From: CAWUFC02 sp963921335
GTDB lineage: Bacteria; Pseudomonadota; Gammaproteobacteria; Pseudomonadales; Halieaceae
Length of the DNA stretch: 64,000 nucleotides
Assembly (NCBI GenBank): GCA_963921335.3
Contig: CAWUFC020000001.1
Coordinates: forward strand, 2,232,001 to 2,296,000
Reading direction: 5' to 3'
The translations under genes were made by a program, and so were the position numbers. The notes beneath the pieces were generated by a model. It saw only the letters and a list, made by a program, of their open reading frames with translations, searched no databases and had not been told where the DNA came from. Below, piece by piece: positions 15,918-25,648 of the stretch. Every line of letters starts with the position of its first letter. Position 1 is the stretch's first letter.

Positions 15918-17276
15918 TTACGCCGCCAGGCCTAGGAATAGCAGTACCGCGATGACTGCCGCAATCAGCGCGTAGGGTATCTGTGTGAGTGCGTGCTGGT
16001 AGGGCGTGCAACCGGTGGCCTGGGCGGTTAGCACAGTGGCATCGGTATAAAAGCAGGCGTGGCTGCCAAAGGTCGCCGCTGACAGGGTGGCGCCAATCAC
16101 CAGGTTCAAATCGGCCCCGAGTGATTCGCTCAAAGCCACGATCACGGGCATTACGATCACAAAAACACCCCAGTTGGAGCCCGTGGCAAACGATAAACCC
16201 GCCATGGAGATAAATAGTGCAGCGGGCAGGGTAGCTGCGCTGAGGTAGGGCGCGAGTGTGTTGATCACGTAACTGGACAGGCCCAATTCGTCATTCATTT
16301 CTTTCAGTAAATAGGCAGCTACCAACACGGCCAGCGGCTGTAACATGGTTTTGAAGCCATCGAGGATGGTGTCGAATGCATCCGGCAGGCTGAGGGAGCG
16401 ATTGATGGCGATCATCACCACGTAGGCCCCCAGGGTGACATAGATGCCGCGCAGGAAATCCAGGTCAAAATACCAGGTCGAGGCTGCCAGCAATATCATC
16501 AGACCGGCAAAGTGCCAGGCCTGACCCTCAACCCCCGGCTTGGGCTGTATGGCCTCATTGGCGGCATCCACCTCAGCCGCATCTGGGGGTACGCATTCGC
16601 CGCCAGCGGCTCGAGCCTCGGCGGCGCGCATGGGCCCCAGCAACGGCACCTTGCCGTAGATGACAAGCGGTACCAGCAGGATCGCCGCCCAGGCGTAAAA
16701 CATATAAGGAATGGCGCCGATATAGGCCGCTACGCCTTCCCCGGATGGCACCAACCCGGTGTCTTCCATCAAAGCAGCAAAGAATACCGCCCAGGTGGAG
16801 ATGGGGATGATGACGCTGATGGGTGCTGCGGTTGAGTCGACTATGTAGGCAAGCATTTCCCGGCTGGTGTGATAAACATCAGATACCTTGCGCATGGCGG
16901 CGCCAACCGCGATTGAATTCAGGTAGTCGTCTACGAACAGGAAGATTCCCAGTACCCAGGTGGTCATCAGGGCCTGGCGTCTGCTGTTGACCCTGGCAGT
17001 AACGGCGCGAGTAAAAGCACCAATGGCATCGGTGCGAATAAACAGTGCGATCAGGCTGCCCATAAAGCCGCAGACCAGGATGATCCAGGCCACGGTGTCA
17101 TTCATCATGACCGCGAGACTGCCGTCCGTTAATCTGCCGAGAGGGTCGGAGGGTGCCAGCATTACCGCGCCGAGAATGGAGCCCGCGATCAGCGATTCGA
17201 TGGTGCGATGTGTCCACAGGGCCAGGCTGACCACCAGTAGTGTCGGTAGGAGCGACAGCGCACCGTAATCAGTCAT
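15918..17276 (-). CDS. NhaC-family Na+/H+ antiporter-like transporter
   Basis: This is a 452-residue polytopic membrane protein with about 11-12 helices. Family features include an N-terminal TIESLIAGSILG, FVDDYLNSIAVGAAMRKVSD, SVIIPISTWAVFF and FATGSNWGVFVIVMPV, all typical of the NhaC/YuiF ion transporter superfamily. Its start overlaps the fdsD gene by eight bases, so it is very likely cotranslated with the formate dehydrogenase genes. An antiporter here could manage protons or anions linked to formate metabolism, which is inference. Substrate specificity within the superfamily cannot be set by eye. Confidence 0.82.
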   Translation of the reverse strand: MTDYGALSLLPTLLVVSLALWTHRTIESLIAGSILGAVMLAPSDPLGRLTDGSLAVMMNDTVAWIILVCGFMGSLIALFIRTDAIGAFTRAVTARVNSRRQALMTTWVLGIFLFVDDYLNSIAVGAAMRKVSDVYHTSREMLAYIVDSTAAPISVIIPISTWAVFFAALMEDTGLVPSGEGVAAYIGAIPYMFYAWAAILLVPLVIYGKVPLLGPMRAAEARAAGGECVPPDAAEVDAANEAIQPKPGVEGQAWHFAGLMILLAASTWYFDLDFLRGIYVTLGAYVVMIAINRSLSLPDAFDTILDGFKTMLQPLAVLVAAYLLKEMNDELGLSSYVINTLAPYLSAATLPAALFISMAGLSFATGSNWGVFVIVMPVIVALSESLGADLNLVIGATLSAATFGSHACFYTDATVLTAQATGCTPYQHALTQIPYALIAAVIAVLLFLGLAA

Positions 17277-17487
17277 GAATCAGGCCGATGGCCTCCTCCA
17301 GGGCGGGGCTCATCTGTTCACTGCCCTCGCTATGCAGTTCTCTCAAGGCCGCTTTCATGCGCGGGTCCCAGAACCGGTTGAGATGATCGGCGACTTTTGC
17401 GGCTACCACAGACTGATCATCGGTATAGGCCATATTGGCGGTGATCTGTTCCGCCATGTGCAACAGCTTGTCAGAGCGAACAGTCAC
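17269..17487 (-). CDS. fdsD: Formate dehydrogenase delta subunit FdsD
   Basis: This small 72-residue helical protein has LLHMAEQITANM and VAAKVADHLNRFWDPRMKAAL, the signature of the FdsD/FdhD-delta family. In soluble NAD-dependent formate dehydrogenases (Cupriavidus, Methylosinus) the small subunit is required for an active enzyme. It overlaps fdsA by four bases and the NhaC-like gene by eight. Identity is firm from sequence and position. Confidence 0.9.
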   Translation of the reverse strand: MTVRSDKLLHMAEQITANMAYTDDQSVVAAKVADHLNRFWDPRMKAALRELHSEGSEQMSPALEEAIGLIHD

Positions 17488-20330
17488 GACGTGGGCAGCA
17501 GCTCCCGCTGTTTGTCATCCTCGGCGCGGAATTGCTTCTGCCGGTTTGACGGTTCGCGCACAGGATAGGCCTGCACGGCTGTGACTTTGTACTCCGGGCA
17601 ATTGGTGGCCCAGTCCGAGTTCTCGGTGGTCACCACATTGGCGCCGGATTCGGGATGATGAAAGGTGGTGTAGACCACGCCCGGCAGTACCCGTTCGGTC
17701 ACGTCCGCCCGCAATACAGTTTCACCGGCGCGGCTTTTCAGGCCGACCCAGTCGCCATGGCGAATACCGCGAACTTCCGCATCGCTGGGGTGAATCTCGA
17801 TGCGGTCCTCGTCGTGATAGTGCATGTTGTCGGTGCGGCGAGTCTGGGCGCCCACATTGTACTGCGACAGAATCCGCCCGGTGGTGAGCAGCAATGGATA
17901 GCGCGCGTTACTGCGTTCATCGGAAGCCACATAGGGCGTGGGGACAAAATAGCCCTTGCCGCGAACGAACTCGTCCACATGCATAAAGGGGGTGCCATCT
18001 GGCTGGAGGTCGTTGCAGGGCCACTGAATCGAGCCCAGCTCATCCAGGCGTTTATAACTGACGCCGCTAAATGTTGGCGTGAGAGCGGCAATCTCTTCCA
18101 TGATGTGTTGGGGGTGGTCATAGCTCATGGGATACCCCATGGCGCTGGCCAGCGCGGCGGTGATCTCCCACTCGCCCATGCCCGACAGGGGAGGCATGAC
18201 CTGGCGCACCCGTGATATGCGCCGCTCAGCATTGGTAAAGGTACCGTCTTTCTCCAGGAACGAGGGGCCTGGCAAGAACACGTGGGCAAACTTGGCAGTC
18301 TCGTTAAGGAACAGGTCCTGTACGATCACGCACTCCATGGCAGCAAGGGCTGCATGTACATGCTGGGTGTCCGGGTCCGACTGTGCCATGTCTTCACCCT
18401 GTATGTAGATGCCCTTGAATTCCCCTTCGATGGCGGCGTCAAACATATTGGGTATGCGATAGCCCGGCTCGGGATCCAGCTCGACCTGCCAGTGCTGTTC
18501 AAACAGTTGCCGTGTGCCCTGGTCAGAAAGATGGCGATAGCCCGGCAATTCATGGGGAAAGCTGCCCATGTCGCAGCTGCCCTGTACGTTGTTCTGCCCG
18601 CGCAGGGGGTTCACGCCAACGCCGGGGCGGCCGAGGTTGCCGGTTGCCATAGCGAGGTTGGCAATACCCATCACCATGGTCGAGCCCTGGCTGTGCTCCG
18701 TCACTCCGAGACCATAGTAGATCGCACCATTGCCCGCTTTGGCATACAGCCTGGCTGCTGCTCGGACCTCCGCCGCGGGAACACCGGTAACCGCTTCAAG
18801 GGTTTCCGGTGATTGGCTGTCCTGGCTGATGAACTCTCGCCAGGTCTGGTAGGCCTCGTCTTCACAGCGTGCGGCGATAAACGCGGTGTCTTCGAGTTGC
18901 TCGGTGATGATGGTATGGGCCAGGGCATTAATCACCGCAACATTAGTGCCCGGTCGCAATTGCAGGTGGTGGTCTGCTTTGACATGAGGACCATCTACCA
19001 GGGCAATTTGGCGCGGGTCAATCACGATGAGGTTCGCACCCTGGCGCAGGCGGCGTTTCATCTGTGAGGCAAACACCGGGTGAGCTTCGGTGGGGTTGGC
19101 CCCGATCACGACAATGGTGTCTGCCTGCATGACTGAATCGAAAGTCTGCGTGCCCGCCGATTCGCCCATTGTAGTTTTCAGGCCGTAGCCGGTAGGAGAG
19201 TGGCACACGCGCGCGCAGGTATCGACGTTATTGTTGCCGCAGGCGGCGCGAATAAATTTTTGCACCAGGTACACTTCTTCATTGGTGCAGCGAGAAGAGG
19301 TCACGCCGCCGATGGCCTTGCGACCGTATTGCTTCTGAATGCTTTGCAGGCGTTGCGCGGCATAGTTGATGGCGGTGTCCCAGTCCACGGGTTGCCACTC
19401 ATCCGCGATGCTCTCGCGAATCATCGGCTGGGCGATACGGTCCGGATGGGTCGCATAGCCAAAGGCAAACCGACCCTTCACACAGGAGTGGCCGTGGTTG
19501 GCCTGGCCATCCCGATTGGGCACCATGCGCACCAGTTCGTTGCCGCGCACTTCTGCCCGAAATGAACAGCCCACGCCGCAATAGGCACAGGTGGTAATCA
19601 CCGCGCGATCCGGCTGGCCTTTTTCAATCACGGATTTTTCGGTGAGGGTGGCAGTGGGGCAGGCCTTAACACAGGCGCCGCAGGACACGCATTCGGAATC
19701 GATAAAGTCGTCGCCCTGGCTGGCGGCGATCACGGATTCAAAGCCACGGCCCTCTACAGTCAGGGCAAAGGTACCCTGTTGCTCTTCGCAGGCACGCACG
19801 CAGCGGGAACAGACGATGCATTTGGAGGCATCAAAGCTGAAATAGGGCGCAGTCTCGTCTTTTGCCGCATCGAGATGATTGGCACCTTCATAGCCATAGC
19901 GAACCTCACGCAGGCCCACAGCGCCAGCCACGTCCTGCAGTTCGCAATCCCCATTGGCAGCGCAGGTCAGACAGTCCAGCGGGTGATCCGAGATATACAG
20001 CTCTATGATATTGCGGCGCAGTTTGGCGAGCTGTTCTGTCTGGGTATTAACCACCATGCCTTCCTCGACCAGCGTGGTGCAGGAAGCGGGATAACCCTTG
20101 CGACCCTCGATCTCCACCAGGCACATGCGGCAGGAGCCGAAGGCGCTGAGGTCTTCGTTGGCACAAAGCTTGGGAATACGCCTGCCGTTGATGGCCGCCG
20201 CACGCATGACCGAGGTGCCCGCGGGCACGCTGACGGTCTGGCCATCAATGCTCAGGCTGACGAGTTCTTTGTTATCTACGGCGGGGGTGCCGTAGTCCTG
20301 TTCACTGCCAACCCGGTAATAGTTGCCCAT
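17484..20330 (-). CDS. fdsA: NAD-dependent formate dehydrogenase alpha subunit
   Basis: The ATG at 20330 overlaps the fdsB stop (TGATG) and gives 948 residues. Domains in order: a plant-type [2Fe-2S] ferredoxin (C56, C67, C70, C84), a His-Cys3 [4Fe-4S] site (H116, C120, C123, C129), two CxxCxxC clusters (from C171 and C214), then the molybdopterin catalytic region starting CAYCGVGC (C250). The metal ligand is Cys376 in ARVCHSP, so this is the cysteine and not the selenocysteine form. It oxidises formate to CO2 in the cytoplasm and passes electrons through the iron-sulphur chain to FdsB. It uses molybdenum or tungsten bis-MGD, sulphurated with help from FdhD. Confidence 0.95.
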   Translation of the reverse strand: MGNYYRVGSEQDYGTPAVDNKELVSLSIDGQTVSVPAGTSVMRAAAINGRRIPKLCANEDLSAFGSCRMCLVEIEGRKGYPASCTTLVEEGMVVNTQTEQLAKLRRNIIELYISDHPLDCLTCAANGDCELQDVAGAVGLREVRYGYEGANHLDAAKDETAPYFSFDASKCIVCSRCVRACEEQQGTFALTVEGRGFESVIAASQGDDFIDSECVSCGACVKACPTATLTEKSVIEKGQPDRAVITTCAYCGVGCSFRAEVRGNELVRMVPNRDGQANHGHSCVKGRFAFGYATHPDRIAQPMIRESIADEWQPVDWDTAINYAAQRLQSIQKQYGRKAIGGVTSSRCTNEEVYLVQKFIRAACGNNNVDTCARVCHSPTGYGLKTTMGESAGTQTFDSVMQADTIVVIGANPTEAHPVFASQMKRRLRQGANLIVIDPRQIALVDGPHVKADHHLQLRPGTNVAVINALAHTIITEQLEDTAFIAARCEDEAYQTWREFISQDSQSPETLEAVTGVPAAEVRAAARLYAKAGNGAIYYGLGVTEHSQGSTMVMGIANLAMATGNLGRPGVGVNPLRGQNNVQGSCDMGSFPHELPGYRHLSDQGTRQLFEQHWQVELDPEPGYRIPNMFDAAIEGEFKGIYIQGEDMAQSDPDTQHVHAALAAMECVIVQDLFLNETAKFAHVFLPGPSFLEKDGTFTNAERRISRVRQVMPPLSGMGEWEITAALASAMGYPMSYDHPQHIMEEIAALTPTFSGVSYKRLDELGSIQWPCNDLQPDGTPFMHVDEFVRGKGYFVPTPYVASDERSNARYPLLLTTGRILSQYNVGAQTRRTDNMHYHDEDRIEIHPSDAEVRGIRHGDWVGLKSRAGETVLRADVTERVLPGVVYTTFHHPESGANVVTTENSDWATNCPEYKVTAVQAYPVREPSNRQKQFRAEDDKQRELLPTS

Positions 20331-21817
20331 CACAATTCCTCCGGGAAGTGCTTCATGATACTCAACACCGGGTAGGGTGCCATACCCCCGAGAGCGCATA
20401 GCGAACCATCGATCATGGTGTCGCACAGGTCTTTGAGCAGGATACGATTATCCTCCGCCTGCTCGCCGGCCCTGATACGGTCAATCACTTCTACACCACG
20501 CACAGACCCGATGCGGCAGGGGGTGCATTTGCCACAGGATTCCTCGGCACAAAAACTCATGGCGAAGCGTGCCATTTCACCCAGGTCGATCTGGTCATCA
20601 AATACCACCAGGCCGCCGTGACCGAGCATGGCATCAATGGCTTTAAAGGCTTCATAATCCAGCGGCGTGTCGAATAACGCTGGCGGAATATAGGCGCCAA
20701 GCGGTCCTCCAGCCTGAACAGCACGAACAGGTCGTCCCGATAGTGTGCCACCGCCGAGTGAATCTACCAGCTCGCGCAGGCTGGTACCAAAGGGCACTTC
20801 GTACAGACCGCCGCGCTTGACGTTGCCTGCCAGCTGCACGGTCAGGGTGCCGCGGGAGCGCTCCTGGCCCATTGCTGCATACTGGTCAGCGCCGTCTGCG
20901 AGGATTGCCGGTACAGCCGCCAGGCTGAGCACATTGTTCACCAGTGTGGGTTGCCCGAACAGGCCTTCCAGTGCAGGTAGCGGTGGACGGTAGCGCACCA
21001 TGCCACGTTTGCCTTCCAGGCTTTCGAGCAGGGCTGTTTCCTCGCCACAAATATAAACACCAGCCGCTTCGCGAACCTCCAGTTGCAGGTCCTCAAGATA
21101 GCCCGCTGTAGTTGCCAGCTCGAGGGCACGACGCATGGTGGCGATCGCCTGCGGGTATCCCGAGCGAATATAGATGTAGCCTGTATCGGCACCTACGGCG
21201 AGGGCAGCAATACACATGCCCTCGATCAGCATCATGGGGTCAGACTCCATGATCAGCCGATCGATGAACGTACCCGAGTCTCCTTCGTCGGCATTGCACA
21301 CCACGTATTTCCGATCAGCCTCGGCATTCAGCACCGTCTGCCATTTAATGCCGGTGGGAAAGGCGCCGCCGCCGCGTCCCCGCAAGCCTGATTGCTGGAT
21401 CTGCTCTACAATGTCCTGCGGCCGCAGTTGGCGTGCCTTTTCGAGGCCCTGAAAGCCGCCGTAACGCCGATACTCATCGAGGGACAGTGGGTCAATAACA
21501 CCACAGCGGGCGGTGGTATGGCGTTCTTGCACAGCCAGCTCTGGTATATCCGATACCAGTCCCAGGCACAGTTCATGGTCTGCATCAGGTAGGCCAGCTT
21601 CAAACAGGAAGGGTACCGCTGCCGCTGGCACTGGGCCGAAACCCAGCCGGCCTTGATCGGAGTCCATCTCGACCAGGGTTTCCAGCCAGTACAGGCCACG
21701 GCTACCGGTTCGCACGATGTCGATATCCAGGTCCAGATTGGCGATCGCCTCGGCAACACTGTCGGCACCAAGGGCCCGGGCCGCCGCATCGGCAGGGACA
21801 TAAACGCGGGTGCTCAT
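20330..21817 (-). CDS. fdsB: Formate dehydrogenase beta subunit (NADH-binding)
   Basis: The product has 495 residues and is NuoF-like. An N-terminal thioredoxin-fold extension (about 1-110) precedes the FMN/NAD region GLRGRGGGAFPTGIKW, VVCNADEGDSGTFIDR and YIYIRSGYPQAI. The C-terminal [4Fe-4S] site reads EESCGKCTPCR with a later Cys. It carries FMN and hands electrons from FdsA to NAD+. It overlaps fdsG by four bases and fdsA by one. Confidence 0.95.
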   Translation of the reverse strand: MSTRVYVPADAAARALGADSVAEAIANLDLDIDIVRTGSRGLYWLETLVEMDSDQGRLGFGPVPAAAVPFLFEAGLPDADHELCLGLVSDIPELAVQERHTTARCGVIDPLSLDEYRRYGGFQGLEKARQLRPQDIVEQIQQSGLRGRGGGAFPTGIKWQTVLNAEADRKYVVCNADEGDSGTFIDRLIMESDPMMLIEGMCIAALAVGADTGYIYIRSGYPQAIATMRRALELATTAGYLEDLQLEVREAAGVYICGEETALLESLEGKRGMVRYRPPLPALEGLFGQPTLVNNVLSLAAVPAILADGADQYAAMGQERSRGTLTVQLAGNVKRGGLYEVPFGTSLRELVDSLGGGTLSGRPVRAVQAGGPLGAYIPPALFDTPLDYEAFKAIDAMLGHGGLVVFDDQIDLGEMARFAMSFCAEESCGKCTPCRIGSVRGVEVIDRIRAGEQAEDNRILLKDLCDTMIDGSLCALGGMAPYPVLSIMKHFPEEL

Positions 21818-22227
21818 TTGCGGGTCAACTCGTCAAACAGGGCGGGTGTCACGCGAGCATAGAGTTCCCCGTCGAATGCCATGGCGGGTCCGCAGGCGCA
21901 CAGCCCCAGGCAGTACACGGATTCTATTGCCACCTCATCCTGTTGGCTGGCGTGTTCTTTCAACAGTCTTGCCCCGGTCGCCTGGCAGGCCTCGGCCTGG
22001 CATAACTTCACAATCGGTTTGTCGGCCGGCGTATCGGTGAAATCGCGGTAAAAGCTGATCACACCATGCACCTCTGCCCGGGACAGGTTCAGTGCGCGGG
22101 CGATGATCGGCACGGCGTCTGGCGGGATATGCCCAAACTCATGTTGAAACCGGTGCAGCAGGGGCAGTAGTGGACCCTCCATGTCAGGATGCGTATCGAT
22201 CACAGCCTGGTATTGTTGCTCATTCAC
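21814..22227 (-). CDS. fdsG: Formate dehydrogenase gamma subunit
   Basis: This 137-residue NuoE-like protein has an N-terminal helical bundle (LLPLLHRFQHEFGHIP) and a thioredoxin-like [2Fe-2S] domain. The ligands are in KLCQAEACQ (two Cys) and YCLGLCACGPA. It belongs to the diaphorase module with FdsB. It overlaps both neighbouring genes by four bases. Confidence 0.94.
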   Translation of the reverse strand: MNEQQYQAVIDTHPDMEGPLLPLLHRFQHEFGHIPPDAVPIIARALNLSRAEVHGVISFYRDFTDTPADKPIVKLCQAEACQATGARLLKEHASQQDEVAIESVYCLGLCACGPAMAFDGELYARVTPALFDELTRK

Positions 22228-23063
22228 GGAACTTCAATGCGCTCCTTGCCAGCGTAAATATTAAAACGATTGTCGCGCATAAAGCCTATCAGGGTCATGT
22301 TGTATTCACGCGCAAAATCGACCGCAAGACTGGACGGCGCGCCCACTGCAACCAGGCACTCAATACCTGACATCAGCGCTTTCTGCATCAGTTCAAAACT
22401 AGCCCGACCACTGACCAGAACAGCGCAGGGCGGCAGCTGTGTTTGCAGCAGGTAACCACAGACTTTATCCATGGCGTTGTGGCGACCCACATCCTCACGC
22501 AGGCACAAGACCTCTCCCTGGCTGTCGAACAATACCGCCGCATGCAGGCCGCCGGTTTCCTGAAACACCGATTGCATGCCGGGCAATGCCTCACCGAGGG
22601 CCAGCAGTTGTTGTGGTTTGGTGGTGAATTCAGCTGAGCTCATTGGCTCGGCACCGATGGCCTCCAGCGCCTCGAGGGAGGCCTTACCGCATACCCCGCA
22701 GCTGGAGCTAGTATAGAAATGTCGCTGTAGGCGATCCAGATCCACTGCGACTCCGGGATGCAGTTGCACCTGAATGACGTTGCTGCTGCCATCCCGCAGG
22801 GCCTGGCTGCCACTGTGCTCACAGCGGGCAACGTCATCGATGGAGTGAATGATGCCTTCACCCATCAAAAAGCCCAGCGCCAGTTCCTGATCGTGTCCGG
22901 GGGTGCGCATGGTAATGGCGAGGCCACGGCGATCCGTCTGGCCGTTGGCAAAAGACTGCAGTCGAATTTCCAGCGGCTCTTCCACTGCCAGCTGATCTTC
23001 GATGCTGGTGAGCGCGCTGTTCGAGTATGACAGCAGGGTGGTAGGAGCGATGTGATCAACCAT
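22224..23063 (-). CDS. fdhD: Formate dehydrogenase accessory sulfurtransferase FdhD
   Basis: The protein has 279 residues. The sulphur-relay cysteines lie in SSSCGVCGK, the conserved pair that carries persulphide from a cysteine desulphurase to the Mo-bis-MGD cofactor. Other family landmarks are LALGFLMGEGII, GGLHAAVLFD and CLREDVGRHNAMDKV. It is first in the fdhD-fdsGBAD-antiporter run, which is consistent with maturation of the enzyme encoded just downstream. Its start at 23063 is separated from the divergent AEC gene by only 30 bases. Confidence 0.94.
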   Translation of the reverse strand: MVDHIAPTTLLSYSNSALTSIEDQLAVEEPLEIRLQSFANGQTDRRGLAITMRTPGHDQELALGFLMGEGIIHSIDDVARCEHSGSQALRDGSSNVIQVQLHPGVAVDLDRLQRHFYTSSSCGVCGKASLEALEAIGAEPMSSAEFTTKPQQLLALGEALPGMQSVFQETGGLHAAVLFDSQGEVLCLREDVGRHNAMDKVCGYLLQTQLPPCAVLVSGRASFELMQKALMSGIECLVAVGAPSSLAVDFAREYNMTLIGFMRDNRFNIYAGKERIEVP

Positions 23064-23093
23064 GCTCGCATTCTACTGTATGATGGCCCGCCC

Positions 23094-24038
23094 ATGATAT
23101 TCGACTGGTTCATCACTGCACTCGCCGTTACCGGCCCCACCTATCTGTGGCTGCTGTCAGGCGTCGTCGCGCGTCGCCTGGATTGGGTAGATGATCAGCT
23201 GGTGATGTGGGCGTCCCAGTTCAGCTTCCGCCTGGGTATGCCGCTGGTGCTTTTTTATGGTGCCTCGCGGGTTGATTACAGCACTCTGTTGCAGGCGCGC
23301 TACTTGTTGGCGGGCGTAACGGCAACATTGTTGGTGGCGGTACTGGCCTCGTTTTGGGCCCGGTTGCGAGGCTTCGAGAGGGGCGAGGCCGGGCAGTTTG
23401 TGCAGGGTAGTTTTCGATCTAACCTCGGGATTGTGGGTATTGCCCTGTGTGCTAACGCATACGGCGACGATGGGCTGGCGCTGGCAGCACTGCCAGTGGC
23501 GGTGATGACGATTCTCTACAACATCATCGCGGTCATTGTGCTGGAGCGCAGCCACGGTGGCAGTCGCGGTGTGGCGGGCATACTTCGCGGTGTACTTGGC
23601 AATCCGCTGATCATTGGCATCGCCCTGGGCATTCTAGTTTCAGTGCTGGGTCTGGAACTGCCGACCCTGGTGCAGCGCGGGGTTAGTTACAGTTCCAGCC
23701 TGATTTTGCCCATGGCGCTGGTGACTATAGGCGCTTCACTGAGCCTTAAAGTGCTGCGGGAATCCGGCCGCATCACCATCGACACCTTGTACTGGCGCCA
23801 TTTGATTTCACCCCTCACGGGTGTCGGCATAGGTATTGCCTGGGGCGTGTTTGGGGCGGAAATGGGTGTGCTGTTTTTGCTGCTGTCTTCCCCCATTGCC
23901 AATGCCAGTTTTGTGATGGTGGTGGCGGTAGGGGGTAATGGTGGTCTGGCGGCCAACCTGATCGTGCTTTCGACGCTGGTGTCCGGTGTCACTACAACCC
24001 TGGGCTTCGCCCTGTTAAATGCCCTCGGGCTGGTCTAA
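23094..24038 (+). CDS. AEC (auxin efflux carrier) family transporter
   Basis: The ATG at 23094 starts a 314-residue membrane protein with about ten helices. It matches the AEC/malonate-permease pattern: PTYLWLLSGVVARRL, FVQGSFRSNLGIVGIALCANAYGD and a C-terminal SSPIANASFVMVVAVGGNGGLAANLIVLSTLVS. The two broken-helix halves of the family are recognisable. Bacterial members move dicarboxylates or other organic anions. It is divergent from fdhD, so a shared regulatory region of about 30 bases must serve both. Its 3' end overlaps the convergent glpD gene by 24 bases. Confidence 0.83.
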   Translation: MIFDWFITALAVTGPTYLWLLSGVVARRLDWVDDQLVMWASQFSFRLGMPLVLFYGASRVDYSTLLQARYLLAGVTATLLVAVLASFWARLRGFERGEAGQFVQGSFRSNLGIVGIALCANAYGDDGLALAALPVAVMTILYNIIAVIVLERSHGGSRGVAGILRGVLGNPLIIGIALGILVSVLGLELPTLVQRGVSYSSSLILPMALVTIGASLSLKVLRESGRITIDTLYWRHLISPLTGVGIGIAWGVFGAEMGVLFLLLSSPIANASFVMVVAVGGNGGLAANLIVLSTLVSGVTTTLGFALLNALGLV

Positions 24039-25640
24039 CCCATCCAGATATTCCTGCAAGCGCTGCTCGGCCTGATCCCCAAACAGGATCTCGCAGGCGT
24101 GCGCCAGCCCCGGTGCCTGGCGAATGACCTCCGGTGGCACGACCAGGTCAATCTTGCTGCGACGGCGCATGAAGTCTTCCAGTTTCACAATCATTTCCCG
24201 TCGCGCGGCCAGTTCGATTTCGCAGCGGGTGTATTCGGCGTTTTCAATCAGTAACTCAACCTGGGCCGGGTTTTCGCGAATCCGCTCCAACAGGATAAAA
24301 GCTGCTTCGCCGTAGCGGCGCCAGAATCGTTCGGACAGGGGCTCGGGAGAGCTGGGGTCGGTCATGGCGTCCAGGCTCATCAGCCGGGCCTGGTGCATGA
24401 AGTTGTCCCGGGCATCAGCGCCGGCCTCGCCATACCAGCGCCGATCTGGCCAGGTCACATTAATACCCATCTCGCCGACGATCTCGGTAATCTCCTCGCC
24501 CACATTCAGGCAGTCGGTCAGTTTGCCGCCGAACACGCTGATATGTTGTTTTTCGGCGTCTATATCGATGGCGTGTTTGCGTGACAGTTCGACCCAGTCC
24601 GCTTGCTGCTCGCCGCCGCTGACGGCCAGGGGGCGAACGCCTACGCGCTCGGCGATGATGTCGGCTCTGGTCAACGGCGGGTCCAGATCGAGCAGGGCAT
24701 TGGCGCTCTCAAGCACGAAGTCGCGGTCGGCATCTGTGACGCTGACTTCTGGTGCGTCTACCTGGTCATCGGTGGTGCCGATGCAGGTTTTTGGCCCCAT
24801 GGGGATCAGGAAAAACAGGCGGCCGTCGCTGGCGAAAAAGGTCAGGACCCGACGGTTATCGGTCACCTGGGGTACCACCAGGTGGATGCCTTTAGAGAAT
24901 AGGTGGCGATGACGGGTGGTGATCTCCGCGTCGCGGTTAACGCTGTCCGCCCACGGGCCCGCGCAGTTGATCAGAAGTTTGCAGCGTATCTCGAAAGCAT
25001 CGCCGTCAATTTTGTCCTCGGCCTGGATGGTCCAGCCCCCGTGATCCCTTGAGAAGCCCTCGGCGCTGACGTAGTTGGCGGCAATGCAGCCGTGATCGAG
25101 AGCCTTGCGAATAAAGTTGAAAACAAAGCGGGCGTCGTTGTCATACAGGTAACAGTCACTGTATTCCAGGCCGCCCGCCGCATTCTCTGTATTGATAATG
25201 GGTTCGCCGCGCTCCAGCCCAGCGGCACTGATATAGCGTGGCGCGCGGGTCGCGAAGCGGCCCATCACCCAGTACAGCAGGCTGCCCAGGTAGACGAAGA
25301 ACGACCACATGCGAAAGCCGCGGGCGATGGTGGTGAAGAAGCGGATTTCCTTGACCGTAGAGGGATAAGCGCGCATCAACTCGTTGCGTGACTGGCACAG
25401 TTTGTTCACCAGTCCGAACTCGAGGCTCTCCAGATATTTAATGCCACCCCAGGCCAGGTTGGATGAGTTGGAGCTGACGCCGCCGGCGAAGTCGCCCCGG
25501 TCGATCAGTGCCACTTTGACGCCCCGGGCAGCCAGTGCCGCGGCAGAGACCGCGCCATTGATGCCGCCGCCAACAATCACCACATCAAAATCCTGTGACT
25601 GCAGGCGTTTGAGATTGCTTTGTCGTAGCGCGTTGCTCAT
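24015..25640 (-). CDS. glpD: Glycerol-3-phosphate dehydrogenase (FAD-dependent)
   Basis: The ATG at 25640 gives 541 residues, close to the normal GlpD length. The N-terminal FAD-binding motif is VVIVGGGINGAVSA and the DAO-type body includes GGVSSNSSNLAWGGIKYLES, CAGPWADSVN and RFFLIPMG-like FFLIPMGPKTCIGTTD. The helical C-terminal DAO_C domain carries the CEIELAARREMIVKLEDFMRRRS segment. It oxidises sn-glycerol 3-phosphate to dihydroxyacetone phosphate at the inner membrane and reduces quinone. glpK lies about 6 kb away on the other strand. No GlpR gene is seen nearby. Confidence 0.88.
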   Translation of the reverse strand: MSNALRQSNLKRLQSQDFDVVIVGGGINGAVSAAALAARGVKVALIDRGDFAGGVSSNSSNLAWGGIKYLESLEFGLVNKLCQSRNELMRAYPSTVKEIRFFTTIARGFRMWSFFVYLGSLLYWVMGRFATRAPRYISAAGLERGEPIINTENAAGGLEYSDCYLYDNDARFVFNFIRKALDHGCIAANYVSAEGFSRDHGGWTIQAEDKIDGDAFEIRCKLLINCAGPWADSVNRDAEITTRHRHLFSKGIHLVVPQVTDNRRVLTFFASDGRLFFLIPMGPKTCIGTTDDQVDAPEVSVTDADRDFVLESANALLDLDPPLTRADIIAERVGVRPLAVSGGEQQADWVELSRKHAIDIDAEKQHISVFGGKLTDCLNVGEEITEIVGEMGINVTWPDRRWYGEAGADARDNFMHQARLMSLDAMTDPSSPEPLSERFWRRYGEAAFILLERIRENPAQVELLIENAEYTRCEIELAARREMIVKLEDFMRRRSKIDLVVPPEVIRQAPGLAHACEILFGDQAEQRLQEYLDGLDQPEGI

Positions 25641-25648
25641 GGTTCTGT

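Noticed and set aside
19779..20375. Open frame of 198 codons antisense to fdsA
   Set aside because: Overlaps the iron-sulphur domains of fdsA, which are certain; no independent support.
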